From positions 1 to 64,000 of the forward strand of contig JAXEDY010000028.1 in the NCBI GenBank assembly GCA_034104345.1: 64,000 bases of DNA, written 5' to 3'. This DNA is from HGM11416 sp034104345 (GTDB lineage Bacteria; Bacillota; Clostridia; Christensenellales; Borkfalkiaceae). Positions 62,854-64,000 of the stretch are shown piece after piece (position 1 is the stretch's first letter; every line of letters begins with the position of its first letter). A program made the translations under genes and the position numbers. Below the pieces are notes generated by a model. That model did not search any database and had not been told where the DNA came from. It saw only the letters and a program-made list of their open reading frames with translations.

Positions 62854-64000
62854 TTATTTTATCTCGGTAAAATTATCGCTCGTTAAGGTATATTCAAGCT
62901 CTACAAGTCCGCCGTCGCGCAGAACGGTCATTTTAACCTTATCGCCGATGCGCGCGGTAAGCATTGCGTCGACCATCTGATACATTCTGTTAACTTCGAT
63001 GGTTTTTCCGCCGATCGTAAGCGTTTTTACAACGTCGTTTATTTTAAACACTTTTTGCGCCGACGAAGAAGTTACGTCTGCAACCGACACGGTTTCTACG
63101 ATGCGGGTGTTTTTTTCAACTTCGTCGTAAACAGCCGAAGAATCGGATATAACCAAGGTTATGCCCATAAGCGCTTTTTGCGGATAAACGCCCGTTTTGC
63201 CCTGCGTTTCGTATTGCCACAAAATGTTTTCGGCAACCGCTTTTGCGTTTGACACGGGAATTGCGTAGCCTATGTTTTCCATCGTTGATTCGACGACTTT
63301 CGCGTTTACGATACCCGTAAGTTCGCCGTTTCCGTTAAACAAGCCGCCGCCCGAGTTTCCGGGGTTAACTGCACAATCGACGCGCATACATCTGAACGTA
63401 ACGCTCGTTTTTTCATCTGCCGCGGTCATCGTTATATATTCCGAATCTTTGCTTACGATACCCAGCGAAGCGGCTATTCCGCCGCCGCCGGGATTACCTA
63501 TCGCTATAGCGGTAGTTCCCACTTTTACTTCGGTTTCGGTCGAAAAATTAACGGCGGTCGCGTTGCTGTATTTAATAACGTCGCTGTTTGTAACTTTTAA
63601 AACGGCTATGTCGTAATTTAAGCTGCCTCCGATATATTCGGCGGTTACCGCGTAACTATATTCCACTTTCGAATTTCCGCTCGCCTGCGAATAGGTGCCT
63701 TCTTTCCCGTAAAGATAAAGTTCGATTTTACTCGCGATTTTATCGGCGGTTAAACTATCGGCGTTGTAAACGACGTGATAGTTGGTTATAACGTAGGCGT
63801 CGCCCGCTTCGCGGTTTACTTTATAGAACACTCCGGCACCGCCCGCGGTTTCTTCGGTCGTTTTTCCGTAACCCGAATATACGGGGAAAGTGCTTTTAAC
63901 GCGAACAACCTGATTAACGCATTCGTTTATAACGTTTGAATAATCGCCCGAAAGGTTGCCGCCGAAATATTTTTCGATAAAATCGAGATAACTTCCCGTA
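62854..64000 (-). CDS. HtrA/DegP-like serine protease with PDZ domain, 5' end missing
   Basis: The frame is open to the window end, so at least 380 residues are visible and the N-terminus, probably with a membrane anchor, is outside. The S1C trypsin-like fold carries the triad His (VITNYHVV), Asp (NYDIAVLKV) and Ser (NPGNSGGGLFN). A C-terminal PDZ domain follows (VFKINDVVKTLTIGG ... MVDAMLTARIGDKVKMTVLRDGG). Such proteases handle misfolded proteins outside the membrane. The region just before the protease domain (ECVNQVVRVKSTF) is the expected linker strand. The acetyltransferase gene lies downstream by 45 nt. Confidence 0.93.
   Translation of the reverse strand, partial: TGSYLDFIEKYFGGNLSGDYSNVINECVNQVVRVKSTFPVYSGYGKTTEETAGGAGVFYKVNREAGDAYVITNYHVVYNADSLTADKIASKIELYLYGKEGTYSQASGNSKVEYSYAVTAEYIGGSLNYDIAVLKVTNSDVIKYSNATAVNFSTETEVKVGTTAIAIGNPGGGGIAASLGIVSKDSEYITMTAADEKTSVTFRCMRVDCAVNPGNSGGGLFNGNGELTGIVNAKVVESTMENIGYAIPVSNAKAVAENILWQYETQGKTGVYPQKALMGITLVISDSSAVYDEVEKNTRIVETVSVADVTSSSAQKVFKINDVVKTLTIGGKTIEVNRMYQMVDAMLTARIGDKVKMTVLRDGGLVELEYTLTSDNFTEIK

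Overview
The window looks like chromosomal DNA of an anaerobic, Gram-positive-type bacterium of the class Clostridia, probably an uncultured gut lineage. The pointers are a glycyl-radical (class III) ribonucleotide reductase, a FeoAB ferrous-iron importer with its Cys-rich companion, the NifU-like/GGGtGRT gene pair, many lipobox lipoproteins, strong AGGAGG-type ribosome binding sites and consensus sigma-A promoters. No rRNA, tRNA, CRISPR array, transposase, integrase or phage gene was found. The genus cannot be named from the sequence alone.

Layout. (1) 1-1500: a NifU-like scaffold gene (cut by the window edge) and its GGGtGRT partner. (2) 1500-2500 and parts of 8400-8700 and 57490-57600: gene-free stretches built from dispersed, hairpin-rich intergenic repeats, including a roughly 205-bp unit duplicated in tandem. 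(3) 2511-37210: about 35 kb with every gene on the minus strand. It encodes an oligopeptide ABC importer (OppABCDF type) with unusually enlarged extracellular parts, a small coupled membrane protein, a giant secreted subtilase with about 30 BspA-type leucine-rich repeats, and six large or small lipoproteins with Ig-like, fibronectin, InlB-type and Cys/His repeats. A DUF559 gene sits inside the block. (4) 38076-49801: a decayed AT-rich gene, an MFS transporter, a membrane glycosyltransferase, GAPDH, a two-component system, a possible structured RNA, YchF, ArgS and an in-frame HAD-phosphatase/MscL fusion. (5) 50014-57026: a ROK protein divergent from an AraC regulator, KDPG-type aldolase, a thioredoxin-reductase-like flavoprotein, and NrdD carrying its own glutaredoxin domain behind a promoter with NrdR-type boxes. 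(6) 57713-64000: glycyl-tRNA synthetase, FeoAB, the FeoB-associated Cys-rich protein, a CatB-like acetyltransferase and an HtrA-like protease cut by the window end.

How the genes may work together. The 35-kb block reads as a surface protein-degradation and peptide-uptake locus: the giant protease would cut protein outside the cell, the lipoproteins and LRRs would bind substrate, glycan or host surface, and the enlarged Opp system would import the peptides. This is inference from gene content and orientation. The NrdD/TrxB pair suggests that electrons for anaerobic dNTP synthesis flow from a flavoprotein to a glutaredoxin domain fused to the reductase. A short 19-bp motif, often hairpin-forming, recurs in at least eight intergenic spots from one end of the window to the other and does not correspond to any element I can name.
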